The notes beneath the pieces are model-generated. The model had not been told where the DNA came from, did not search any database, and saw nothing but the letters and a program-made list of their open reading frames with translations. A stretch of DNA of 64,000 bases, taken from Ilex aquifolium. Taxonomy: Eukaryota > Streptophyta > Magnoliopsida > Aquifoliales > Aquifoliaceae. The DNA lies in assembly GCA_951799425.1 (NCBI GenBank), contig OX637405.1, positions 26,824,635 through 26,888,634 on the forward strand. Direction: 5' to 3'. The position numbers and the translations under genes are program-made. Positions 46,804 to 55,966 of the stretch are shown here, one piece after another (positions within the stretch are counted from its first letter, which is position 1; every line of letters begins with the position of its first letter).

Positions 46804-48549
46804 ATGGTAACAACTCGAAATATGAGCAGAAGTCAAACAAACCTACCACGAATGCAAGATCAGCAGGAAGCCACCAACGGCAGACAACCCGGGAACATCC
46901 AGGAGGCGAATTCCACCATTAATAACGAGTTGGAGGCCCTTCGCCTCGTCAACCAACGATTGCTAAAGGAAAATGCAGAGCTATCAAAGCTCGTACAACG
47001 CCCACAAGAGGCACGACCGGCCCAAGAAGGCCAGGATAACCCCCCTTACAGGGAACGGCGACACTGGGACCCCATCAGAGAGGTCGACGAAGGAGGAGAA
47101 AGCAGCCAGACTAGGGGGCATGCTCCTTATGTACCCCCTAGGAATGGCAATAACGACGAGATGCAAAGTCAGAACGACGGGGGCGATAGGGATGATTCTT
47201 TCCCTTATCCACCGGACAGGAAAGAGCAGCGCTGGGAACAACGCTTCAAAGACATCCAACAAGAGCTCAGCCACATGAAGGAGGCTGTAAAGAGTAAGGC
47301 TACGGTTACAATGGACGTCCTAGTGCAGCAAACCGAGTCCCCATTCACCACTGGAGTGCTACACTTTCCCCTTCCACCAAAATTCAGGATGCCACAAGTA
47401 GAGGTATTTGATGGGACGAAAGATCCCGTAGATCACCTCAACACTTACAAAAACCAGATGGAGTTGCATGGATACCAGGATCCCGTACGTTGCAGAGCTT
47501 TTGCCATCACATTGAAAGGCTCTGCCTTAGCCTGGTTTCACAGGCTCCCACCAGCCTCGATCTCATCCTTTAAAGAGCTCTCCATAGCTTTCGTATCTCA
47601 CTTTATAGGAGCCCGGATATACAGAAAGCCAAGCTACCACCTGCTGAACGTGAAGCAAGGTCCCCAAGAGAACCTGAGGTCTTATGTCCAAAGGTTTAAC
47701 TCGGAGACATTGAAGGTAGACGTCCCAGACGAAAAATTCGTCATAACTGCTTTCATTGCAAGGTTGGGAGTGCAATCAAAGGACTTGATATTCTCTATAT
47801 CAAAGAACCCTCAGGCAAGCATGGCTGAGGTGCTAGCCAAGACAGAGAAGTATATAAATGGCGAAGAGGCACTCCTTTCTAAAGTAGGAGGAACATCCTC
47901 ACGAAAGGAGAAGGAAAAAGAGGAGAAGAGAAGGGACAGGAGTCCCAGGAAGGAAAAAGGGCGAGAGAGGTCTCCCAGAAGAGATAGGGACCGCTCGCCA
48001 AAAAGAAGAGGAAATGTCAGAGATCGTCTGGGCCCCATGCAGCCTGAACTGCAGCCCAGATATGGACCCCAGCGATTCACCCCACTCACTGCCGCTATAT
48101 CGCAAGTTCTGTATGAGGTCCAAAACGAGAAGTTCTTAAGATGGCCACCTCGGATGAAGGCAGATCCAGCCAAAAGAGACCCCACCAAGTACTGCGATTA
48201 CCATAGAGACCATGGTCACCACACTGATGACTGCATTCAATTAAAGAAGGAGATCGAGTTTTTGATCCAACGAGATCAGTTACGTCGTTTTGTAGCCAAT
48301 GACAACCAGAACCGAGCTCTTCCACCTCCACCACTCCGACAACAGGCACCGGCACCGCACCAGCAGCCTCTAGGGGAGATCAGAGTAATATCAGGAGGGT
48401 TCGCAGGAGGCAGAGAATCTAGCTCGGCCAGGAAAGCACACCTCCGCCGGATCAGAGCCGAAGAAGCTCTCGAAGTGCACGCTGTATCCAAAACACCACG
48501 CATAGATACAGCTATCACTTTTTCAGATGCTGATTTGGAGGGATGCTAG
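46804..48549 (+). CDS. Tat-type retrotransposon gag
   Basis: 581 residues. A Gln/Asn-rich N-terminus with a short coiled coil leads to the retrotransposon gag core at about residues 200-330 (LKGSALAWFHRLPPASISSF, YVQRFNSETL). A strongly basic Arg/Lys/Ser stretch follows at about 365-410 (RRDRSPRKEK), which is likely nucleic-acid binding, and then a Cys/His cluster, CDYHRDHGHHTDDC, at about 462-475. The ORF ends at TAG 48547-48549. The same frame resumes directly into protease, so this may be a nonsense change (CAG to TAG) or a leaky stop. The start is the first ATG after the primer site. Confidence 0.93.
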   Translation: MVTTRNMSRSQTNLPRMQDQQEATNGRQPGNIQEANSTINNELEALRLVNQRLLKENAELSKLVQRPQEARPAQEGQDNPPYRERRHWDPIREVDEGGESSQTRGHAPYVPPRNGNNDEMQSQNDGGDRDDSFPYPPDRKEQRWEQRFKDIQQELSHMKEAVKSKATVTMDVLVQQTESPFTTGVLHFPLPPKFRMPQVEVFDGTKDPVDHLNTYKNQMELHGYQDPVRCRAFAITLKGSALAWFHRLPPASISSFKELSIAFVSHFIGARIYRKPSYHLLNVKQGPQENLRSYVQRFNSETLKVDVPDEKFVITAFIARLGVQSKDLIFSISKNPQASMAEVLAKTEKYINGEEALLSKVGGTSSRKEKEKEEKRRDRSPRKEKGRERSPRRDRDRSPKRRGNVRDRLGPMQPELQPRYGPQRFTPLTAAISQVLYEVQNEKFLRWPPRMKADPAKRDPTKYCDYHRDHGHHTDDCIQLKKEIEFLIQRDQLRRFVANDNQNRALPPPPLRQQAPAPHQQPLGEIRVISGGFAGGRESSSARKAHLRRIRAEEALEVHAVSKTPRIDTAITFSDADLEGC

Positions 48550-48567
48550 TACCCTCATGATGACCCA

Positions 48568-51500
48568 TTGGTGGTGCAAGCAGTGGTGGCTAATAGAACT
48601 GTTCATCGTGTTCTAATCGATAATGGGAGCTCGGCAGATATCATTTTCGCACCTGCGTTTGACAAGATGGATATAGGAAGGGAAAGACTTGAGCCAGTAA
48701 GCACTCACTTGCTGGGATTCTCCGGAGAAAGGGTGCTCCCCCTAGGCTCGATCCAGCTCGTGCTCACCCTAGGAGACCCACCTTGCCAAGCCACTACCAC
48801 CGTAAAGTTCCTAGTGGTCGATGCACCCTCTGCATACAACATCTTGCTTGAGAGGCCATCCCTTAACTCCATGAAGGCAATCCCGTCTGCCTACCATTTA
48901 GTTGTGAAATTCCCTACAGATAATGGAATCGGAGTAGTCCGAGGGGACCAGCGGGTAGCAAGGGAATGCTATATGGCTTCCGTGAAAAAGAAGGAGGTTG
49001 AGAACATCCAACTGGATGAACTCGACATGAGAGATGAAATGGAGACAAGACCAATGCCATCGGAAAAGCTGGAACCAGTTCGGCTTGATGAAAAGCCAGA
49101 ACACCTTGTTTATGTGGGTTCCAGACTAAACGCAGAGCTCAAAGGTCTCCTCATCCAGTTCCTAAAAGAGAATGTAGGAGTGTTTGCTTGGAAGCAGGAA
49201 GATATGGAGGGAATTAATCATTCGGTTATTACCCATAAGCTAAGCGTGAATCCAGCTTGCAAACCAGTCAAACAAAAGAGGAGGAGTTTTGCCTCAGAAA
49301 GACAAAAGGCAATTAATGAGGAGGTCAGCAAACTCCTCCATGCCAAGGCCATCAGGGAAGTTGACTACCCTACCTGGTTGGCGAATGTGGTTCTCGTTAA
49401 GAAAACTAATGGCAAATGGCGATTGTGCATTGACTTTACTGATCTCAACCGAGCATGCCCCAAGGATAGCTTTCCGTTACCTCGGATTGACCTAATAGTG
49501 GACGCCACAGCCGGGCATGAGCTCCTTAGCTTCATGTATGCCTTCTCAGGATACAACCAGATCAGGATGGATCCCAGCGATCAGGAGAAGACCTCCTTCG
49601 TAACTGAACAGGGAACATACTGTTACCAGGTCATGCCCTTCGGGTTGAAGAACGCTGGAGCTACTTACCAGAGGTTGGTAAATAGGATGTTCCAAAAACA
49701 GATAGGAGCGTCCATGGAAGTTTACATCGATGATATGCTAGTAAAGTCATTAAAAGCAGAGCTCCACATCGAGCACTTAGCTGAATCGTTCCGAATCCTG
49801 AAGGAATACAAAATGAAGCTCAACCCTGCGAAATGCGCGTTTGGGGTCTCGGCAGGAAAATTCCTGGGTTTTATTGTTAGCAGCAGAAGGATTGAAGCTA
49901 ATCCAGAAAAGGTTAGGGCAATGGTGGAGATGCAATCACCATCCAACACAAGGGAGGTGCAACGCTTGACAGGCAGGATAGCTGCCCTGAGCCGTTTCGT
50001 GTCTAGGTCAAGCGATAAATGCCAGCCATTTTTTCAGATCTTGAAGAAGGCATTCCAGTGGGATGCCAAGTGTGAAGAAGCATTCGAAGCCCTAAAAAAC
50101 TATATGAGCTCACCCCCCATTTTGGTAAGCCCTTTAGAAGGGGAAGTCCTCACCCTCTACCTGGCGGTTTCAGATTTTTCGACAAGCGCAGCGCTGGTAA
50201 GGGAGCGAGACAGAGCTCAGCAACCAGTCTATTACTGTAGCAGAGCTCTGAGGGGGGCAGAGGAGAGATATCCAAAAATGGAAAAACTTGTTCTAGCCCT
50301 GGTTACAACAGCTAGAAGACTTAGACCTTATTTCCAGGCTCATAGTATCGAGGTCCCAACAGATCAGCCGTTGAAACAAGTATTGCATAAGCCAGAGTCT
50401 TCAGGGAGGTTGGTTAAATGGGCCATAGAGCTCAGTGAGTTTGATATCAGATATAAGCCAAGAACTGCCATCAAAGGGCAAATTTTGGCAGATTTTATCG
50501 CAGAGTTCACAGCAGCAGCGCCTATGGAAACCACGGATTTAATACCAGACCTCCCTATATGGAAGCTTTCAGTAGATGGAGCTGCCAATGCTCAGGGAAG
50601 CGGTGCAGGAATGATCCTAACCTCCCCAGAAGGAATAGACGTCGAATATGCCCTCAGATTTGGGTTCAAAGCTTCAAATAATGAGGCAGAATATGAAGCT
50701 GTCATCGCTGGGCTTAATCTTACTTGTTCTATGGAAGCAGAGCAGCTGGAGATCTGCAGCGACTCTCAACTAGTGGTAAAACAGATAGAAGAGGCCTACG
50801 AAGCGAGAGGCGAAAAGATGGTCCTTTACCTCAAAAAGGTACGAGAAATAATGAAAAAATTTGTGCAGGTTATGGTCAGACATGTGCCCAGAGCAGAAAA
50901 TTCACGAGCAGATGCGTTGGCAAGGTTAGCAACTGCCTCGCAAAAAGACTTGGATAGACTAATACCAGTGGAGCACCTCCCAGAGCCTTCAGTAAGTATC
51001 GAAGAAGAGGACATGCTATCAGTCGAAGCTCAGCCGAGCTGGATGGACCCCATCATAGGGTACCTGCAGAATGGGACTTTGCCAAGTGATGCTAAGGAGG
51101 CATCCAAGCTAAGGGCCAGGTCAGCCAGATTTTCCTTGCTGCAAGGAGGTCTGTACAAGCGTGGATTCTCAACGCCTCTCCTTAAATGTGTGGGAGATGA
51201 GGATGCCAATTATATACTCCGAGAGGTGCACGAAGGTATATGCGGCAATCACATAGGGGCTCGGGCCTTGGCAGGAAAAGTACTAAGGCAAGGGTATTTT
51301 TGGCCCACCATGCTCAAAAGTGCCACCGACTTAGTAAGAAAATGCAAGACTTGCCAGGAGCATGCCAATGCGTCCCACTGTCCTCCCGAGCTCCTAACCT
51401 CGGTGGTAAGCCCATGGCCTTTTCAGCAGTGGGGTTTGGACATTCTGGGACCCCTCCCCACCGGTGTGGGACAGTGCAAGTTTGCCATCATAGGAGTGGA

Positions 51501-52188
51501 TTACTTCACCAAATGGGCAGAGGTCGAACCTTTGGCAACAATCACTGAGCAAAAAGTTCAAAACTTCGTTTGGAAATCGATAGTTTGCAGGTTTGGGGTT
51601 CCCAGAGCGGTCGTGTCTGACAACGGAAAGCAGTTCGACAATTCGAAATTCAAAAGCTTTTGTGCTGAGCTTGGGATCAAGAACTATTTCTCAGCTCCTG
51701 CACATCCCCAATCCAATGGGCAGGCAGAGGTCACAATCAGAACCATAAAGTCAGCCTTGAAGACCAAACTAGAAAACCTGAAAGGCAAGTGGGTGGAATA
51801 CATCCCTGAGGTATTGTGGGCCTACCGGACCACCGTCAGATCTGCAACTCAGGAAACCCCCTTCGCTCTGGCCTTTGGAATCGAGGCAGTAGCCCCTGTG
51901 GAGATAGGGCTCCAATCACCAAGGGTGGAATTTGCAGATGCCGACCACAATGATGAATCTCTCCTGTTAAACCTCGATCTCTTGGATGACAAAAGGGACA
52001 GAGCTCTGCATCGTGTCCGCATTTACCAAAGGAAAACTGCAAGGTATTACGACAGGAAGGTAAGGCGCCGAAGCTTCAAGGCTGGAGACTTGGTACTTAG
52101 GAGGCTTCTGCTTGCAAGAAAGGATCCCACGCATGGAAAATTGGGGCCCAACTGGGAAGGGCCCTATATCGTGTCAAGGGTAATCTGA
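48568..52188 (+). CDS. Tat-type retrotransposon pol (PR-RT-RH-aRH-IN)
   Basis: 1206 residues in the gag frame. Aspartic protease: IDNGSSADIIF at about residue 16. Reverse transcriptase: CIDFTDLNRACPKD (about 288) and YIDD (about 386). A first RNase H lies at about 520-640. A second, archaeal-type RNase H starts near LSVDGAANAQGSGAG (about 666), a mark of the Tat lineage. Integrase: an H-H-C-C zinc part with CKTCQEHA (about 930), and a core with Asp near 957, Asp near 1017 and Glu near 1053. A TGA at 52186-52188 (probably from CGA) cuts off about 28 residues; the same frame then runs to TAA at 52273-52275. The truncation leaves all catalytic domains, so activity is possible but uncertain. Confidence 0.93.
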   Translation: MVVQAVVANRTVHRVLIDNGSSADIIFAPAFDKMDIGRERLEPVSTHLLGFSGERVLPLGSIQLVLTLGDPPCQATTTVKFLVVDAPSAYNILLERPSLNSMKAIPSAYHLVVKFPTDNGIGVVRGDQRVARECYMASVKKKEVENIQLDELDMRDEMETRPMPSEKLEPVRLDEKPEHLVYVGSRLNAELKGLLIQFLKENVGVFAWKQEDMEGINHSVITHKLSVNPACKPVKQKRRSFASERQKAINEEVSKLLHAKAIREVDYPTWLANVVLVKKTNGKWRLCIDFTDLNRACPKDSFPLPRIDLIVDATAGHELLSFMYAFSGYNQIRMDPSDQEKTSFVTEQGTYCYQVMPFGLKNAGATYQRLVNRMFQKQIGASMEVYIDDMLVKSLKAELHIEHLAESFRILKEYKMKLNPAKCAFGVSAGKFLGFIVSSRRIEANPEKVRAMVEMQSPSNTREVQRLTGRIAALSRFVSRSSDKCQPFFQILKKAFQWDAKCEEAFEALKNYMSSPPILVSPLEGEVLTLYLAVSDFSTSAALVRERDRAQQPVYYCSRALRGAEERYPKMEKLVLALVTTARRLRPYFQAHSIEVPTDQPLKQVLHKPESSGRLVKWAIELSEFDIRYKPRTAIKGQILADFIAEFTAAAPMETTDLIPDLPIWKLSVDGAANAQGSGAGMILTSPEGIDVEYALRFGFKASNNEAEYEAVIAGLNLTCSMEAEQLEICSDSQLVVKQIEEAYEARGEKMVLYLKKVREIMKKFVQVMVRHVPRAENSRADALARLATASQKDLDRLIPVEHLPEPSVSIEEEDMLSVEAQPSWMDPIIGYLQNGTLPSDAKEASKLRARSARFSLLQGGLYKRGFSTPLLKCVGDEDANYILREVHEGICGNHIGARALAGKVLRQGYFWPTMLKSATDLVRKCKTCQEHANASHCPPELLTSVVSPWPFQQWGLDILGPLPTGVGQCKFAIIGVDYFTKWAEVEPLATITEQKVQNFVWKSIVCRFGVPRAVVSDNGKQFDNSKFKSFCAELGIKNYFSAPAHPQSNGQAEVTIRTIKSALKTKLENLKGKWVEYIPEVLWAYRTTVRSATQETPFALAFGIEAVAPVEIGLQSPRVEFADADHNDESLLLNLDLLDDKRDRALHRVRIYQRKTARYYDRKVRRRSFKAGDLVLRRLLLARKDPTHGKLGPNWEGPYIVSRVI

Positions 52189-52356
52189 CCAGGGAATTAC
52201 GAATTGCAAACAGAGGAGGGAAAGATCCTACCTCACTCGTGGAATGCCGAGCACCTTAAGAAGTTTTTTCAGTAAGTGTTATTTGTAATAGAGCTATTTT
52301 TAAATAAGAATGAGCAAGTCTTTTATTCATCCTTCAATGGCTTCCAAAGTAAAGGC

Positions 52357-53260
52357 ATGAGCTCTTCAGCTCATAAATACACGATAAGCTTCAAAGCTTA
52401 TAAATGAAAGATGAGCTCTTCAGCTCATAAATACTCGATAAGCTTCAAAGCTTATAAATGAAAGACGAGCTCTTCAGCTCGTAAATACTCGATAAGCTTC
52501 AAAGCTTATAAATGAAAGATGAGCTCTTCAGCTCCTAAATACACGATAAGCTTCAAAGCTTATAAATGAAAGATGAGCTCTTCCGCTCATAAATACTCGA
52601 TAAGCTTCAAAGCTTATAAATGAAAGACGAGCTCTTCAGCTCATAAATACTCGATAAGCTTCGAAGCTTATAAATGAAAGACGAGCTCTTCAGCTCGTAA
52701 ATACTCGATAAGCTTCGAAGCTTATAAATGAAAGACGAGCTCTTCAGCTCATAAATACTCGATAAGCTTCAAAGCTTATAAATGAAAGACGAGCTCTTCA
52801 GCTCGTAAATACTCGATAAGCTTCAAAGCTTATAAATGAAAGACGAGCTCTTCAGCTCATAAATACTCGATAAGCTTCAAAGCTTATAAATGAAAGATGA
52901 GCTCTTCAGCTCATAAATACTCGATAAGCTTCAAAGCTTATAAATGAAAGACGAGCTCTTCAGCTCATAAATACTCGATAAGCTTCAAAGCTTATAAATG
53001 AAAGATGAGCTCCTCAGCTCATAAACTAGCAATAAGCTTCTAAGCTTATAAAAAAAAAAAAAAAGATGAGCTCCTCAGCTCATAAACTAGCAATAAACTT
53101 CTAAGCTTATATAAAAAAAAAAAAAAAAAGGATGAGCCCCTCAGCTCATAAACAAGCGATAAGCTTCTAAGCTTATAAAATACAAGGTGAGTTCTTCAGC
53201 TCATAGACGAACGATGGCCTTTTGGGCTTATAAAGTGCAAGATGAGCCCTTCAGATCATA
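52357..53260 (+). repeat. Tandem array of 54-bp palindromic units
   Basis: About 13 regular units of 54 bp run from 52357 to about 53040, then about four degenerate units with A runs to about 53260. Each unit holds two palindromes: TGAGCT-CTTC-AGCTCA (or CGAGCT...AGCTCG) and ATAAGCTT-CA-AAGCTTAT. Variants partly alternate between neighbouring units, which suggests amplification as dimers. Arrays between pol and the 3' LTR are known in Tat-lineage elements. In RNA the units would form regular hairpins. Confidence 0.93.
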
Positions 53261-53695
53261 CAAGCTTCTAGGCCAGCAGTCAAATTCAAAGTTGACCTCT
53301 TCTTGGAGACACCAACAGTCAAATCCAAAGCTGGTCTCTTCCTGGTGCACTGCCTACACACTCGCGGACCCCAGTGTGTTCAGAACAGCGGATATCACCC
53401 GCGTTGTCAGTTGAAGATTAAGGTCTGTACACACATGATCTTCTGTTTTCCATCAATGTTCGCGGTCAGATCTCTGGAACTAGACAGGAACTAAGGTCAG
53501 TGCAAACATGATCTTCTGTTCTCCATCTACGTCCGTGTTCTGAACACCAAGAGTTCATATATGGGCATGCATACTCAAGAATGAGAAACCTATAATTCAG
53601 AGTATCCAAGAATATAAACGTTCGGAAAAGTGCGAAAAGAGTCATAGTCTGGCATCGTTCAAGAAAAGAAAGAAAGATACAAGGAAACAAAGATC
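53261..53695. other. Untranslated spacer of the Tat element
   Basis: This holds an imperfect repeat pair around ACATGATCTTCTGTT(T/C)TCCATC (53435 and 53508). No supported ORF. Confidence 0.6.
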
Positions 53696-54783
53696 CTAGT
53701 CCTTTTTAAGTTGAGACTTCAGCTCAGCAACCTCTTCCTTCAGGCTAGCATTCTCCTTCTTCAGCTCGTCCCTCTCCTGTTCAGCCTTGTGAAGTGAATC
53801 AAAAAGCTTCTGACCCATGGAGGTAAGGAAGATGGTGGACAGAGAGTCAGGCGAAGGGGAGCCATCCCTCTTACGCTTCCTTGAACTCGTGCCGGTGCTC
53901 CTATCCTCGTCAGAATCCCCGTCCTCATCAGAATCAGAGAAAGAGGTCCAGGAAGAGTAAGGAACAGAGGAAAACTCAAACTCAGTAGCCTCAGCCCCAA
54001 GCAAATAGAGGTTTGCACTCGTCATCAGCTCGGAATAAGTCCTAGATTCCACAAGCAGCAACTCGTTGATATTCACCATCCCTGGTACATCCAGATCAGA
54101 TGGACCTGCACAGCAGGGACATAGTAAGAGTATATCTTCAAAAGGAAATATTCAAAAGAGCTAGGCTTGAGCTTACCAATGCGAGAGAAGCTCTTCCAGG
54201 ACCGAGGAATCCTAGCTTTACGGCAGCGATCCTCAGGAGACCTCCAGGACTCTCCAGAGGCGAAGAAGAAACGCTTAGACCACCCTTCAGGATTGGAGGG
54301 AAGATCTAGAACCAAATGACGTAAACTGAAATTCCTCCAACGGAAGAAACTGAAGCAGGGGGCATCATCTTCTTCAATCTCGAAGAAGTATAGAAACTCA
54401 GAAACCAAGGGGAACCTGCCAAGGGCGTGCAGGCGGCAAAACAAGAAAAAGCTTACCATAGCAGCCCATCCTCGTGGAGAAAGGCGAGAAGGACACAGGC
54501 CATAGTAGGCAAGAACTCGCCCAACGGCCGGATGAATGGGAAGGTGAAGTCCCATGTCCAGAGCACCTTCAAAGAAGCAGACTTCCCCTCGAGGGAGGTA
54601 GTTGCAGGGCTCGTCGGGGGTAGGGACTCGCAAAGGCAAGTCAAGATCAGGAAAAAACCGTTTCTTGATATCCACCAAATCAGTAGATTCAAGTATTGAA
54701 GGAGACAGGTAGCGACAGTGCCACTTCCATTCGATTCCAAAGGAGGTGCGTTCCTGGAACAGAGAAGAAGCAGAAGCAGCCAT
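53696..54783 (-). CDS. Antisense gene 2 of the Tat element (2 exons)
   Basis: Exon 1 is 54783-54177 and exon 2 is 54105-53696 on the minus strand. The 71-bp intron has GT and AG ends and the frame joins in phase, giving about 338 residues. The N-terminal half has YGLCPSRLSPRGWAAMV and FFEIEEDDAPCFSFF, a pattern found in the plant putative gypsy-type transposon family (Pfam Transposase_28, by recognition). The C-terminal part has an acidic Ser/Asp stretch (SDSDEDGDSDED), a basic KRKR motif and a Leu/Glu/Lys coiled coil ending at the stop. It is a shorter relative of antisense gene 1. Function is unknown; extra ORFs of this kind are a known feature of Tat-lineage elements. Both exons are open. 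Confidence 0.7.
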
Positions 54784-55966
54784 CGGAAGTGCTGGTAAGG
54801 AAAAAGATGCAAGAAATCAAGAAGAAAGTCAAGAATATTTCTTGCAAGAAAGGGAAAGAGGAATTCAACAGATGGTAAGAAGCTTAGGAAAAGTTGGGAG
54901 CTTTGCAGGAAACCAAGAGTCAAGAAAGGGGGAATCAGTTGCCTGTTTAGTTTCCTAATTAATAAAGGTAGTTGCGGTTATGGAAAGTGGATGCGGTTAT
55001 GGAAAGTGGTTGCGGTTATGGAAAACGATTGGAGAAAAAGCGGGAAAAGAAGCGACCCCTCTTATTTGCACTCAAAACAACCTACAAGAATTCTGACCCC
55101 ACCAAGCAACATATCCTCCATATTTGAGCTCAGCCCAGTCAAAAACAAGAGCACCTGTATAGCAAGTCTTGAAGGCCTGCAATTCTAAGAGCCCTGCTCA
55201 CGTTAGAAAGGAAGGGTTCCTGGTGGGTTCCTCGGTTCATCAAAGAAACTTAACAGCATGTAAAAGTTCATAGCCTTGCTCAAAGAAGGCCTAAAGCACT
55301 CCTCAAAGCAAGGTGGCCGGAAGAGAAATGTGAAACGTAGAAGAAAGTCTTCTATTCTCAGAAATATGGAGCATCGGAATTGGTTATCTATTTCAGGCAA
55401 GAGAGCCATGAAACTCAGAAACAACCTTTAAGTTCAGACAAAAGAGCCAAAAATCTCAGTAAGAGCTTTTAGGGTAAAAAAGACGAACTGTATAGCTCAG
55501 CAAGAGCTCATAGGCTCGCAAACTCGAGCTATGTAGCTCAGAAGGAGCACACCAGTTCAGAATATCAATCTGAGCGGCTCAGAATAAAGAAGAATAGGGA
55601 CTGGATCCCTAAGAGACCAACTACCGAGCTCAAAAGCTCAGGAGAAACAGTTGAGCATAACACCAAGTCTCCTGTACTCTTCAAATTTAGCAATTTTGCT
55701 TCAAGAAATGCACAGCACCCCTCAAAGCAAAGGGGGAAGGAAGATATGTGTAAGCATAAAGCAAAACAAAAAAAAAGAAAATGGCAAAATCGTGCAAGGA
55801 GAAGAAAGGAAAATGGCAAAACCATCTAGCTCATGTCTCAAGTCACAACACAGTACATATCACGATTCAAGGCGAAATTCAAGAAACGCCCTACGAAATT
55901 TATATTCCAAAGCAACAAGTTCAAAGTACAAAGGAAAACAAAAGTTACATAAGCACAGTAAAAGTT
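54784..55966. other. Untranslated region between the two antisense genes
   Basis: No supported gene. The 55200-55720 part is rich in GAGCTC/AGCTCA words (as at 55490-55590) and repeats CTCAAAGCAA(A)G near 55305 and 55720. It would contain the promoter of antisense gene 2. Confidence 0.5.

Noticed and set aside
46973..48518. Overlapping ORFs in other frames of gag and pol
   Set aside because: Shadows of the long gag-pol frame in GC-richer sequence.
52357..53260. CRISPR-like regular array
   Set aside because: The units are tandem repeats without unique spacers, within a plant retrotransposon.
54453..54923. 156-codon minus ORF overlapping the start of antisense gene 2
   Set aside because: It is in another frame, has no recognisable core, and overlaps exon 1, whose frame carries the conserved motifs.
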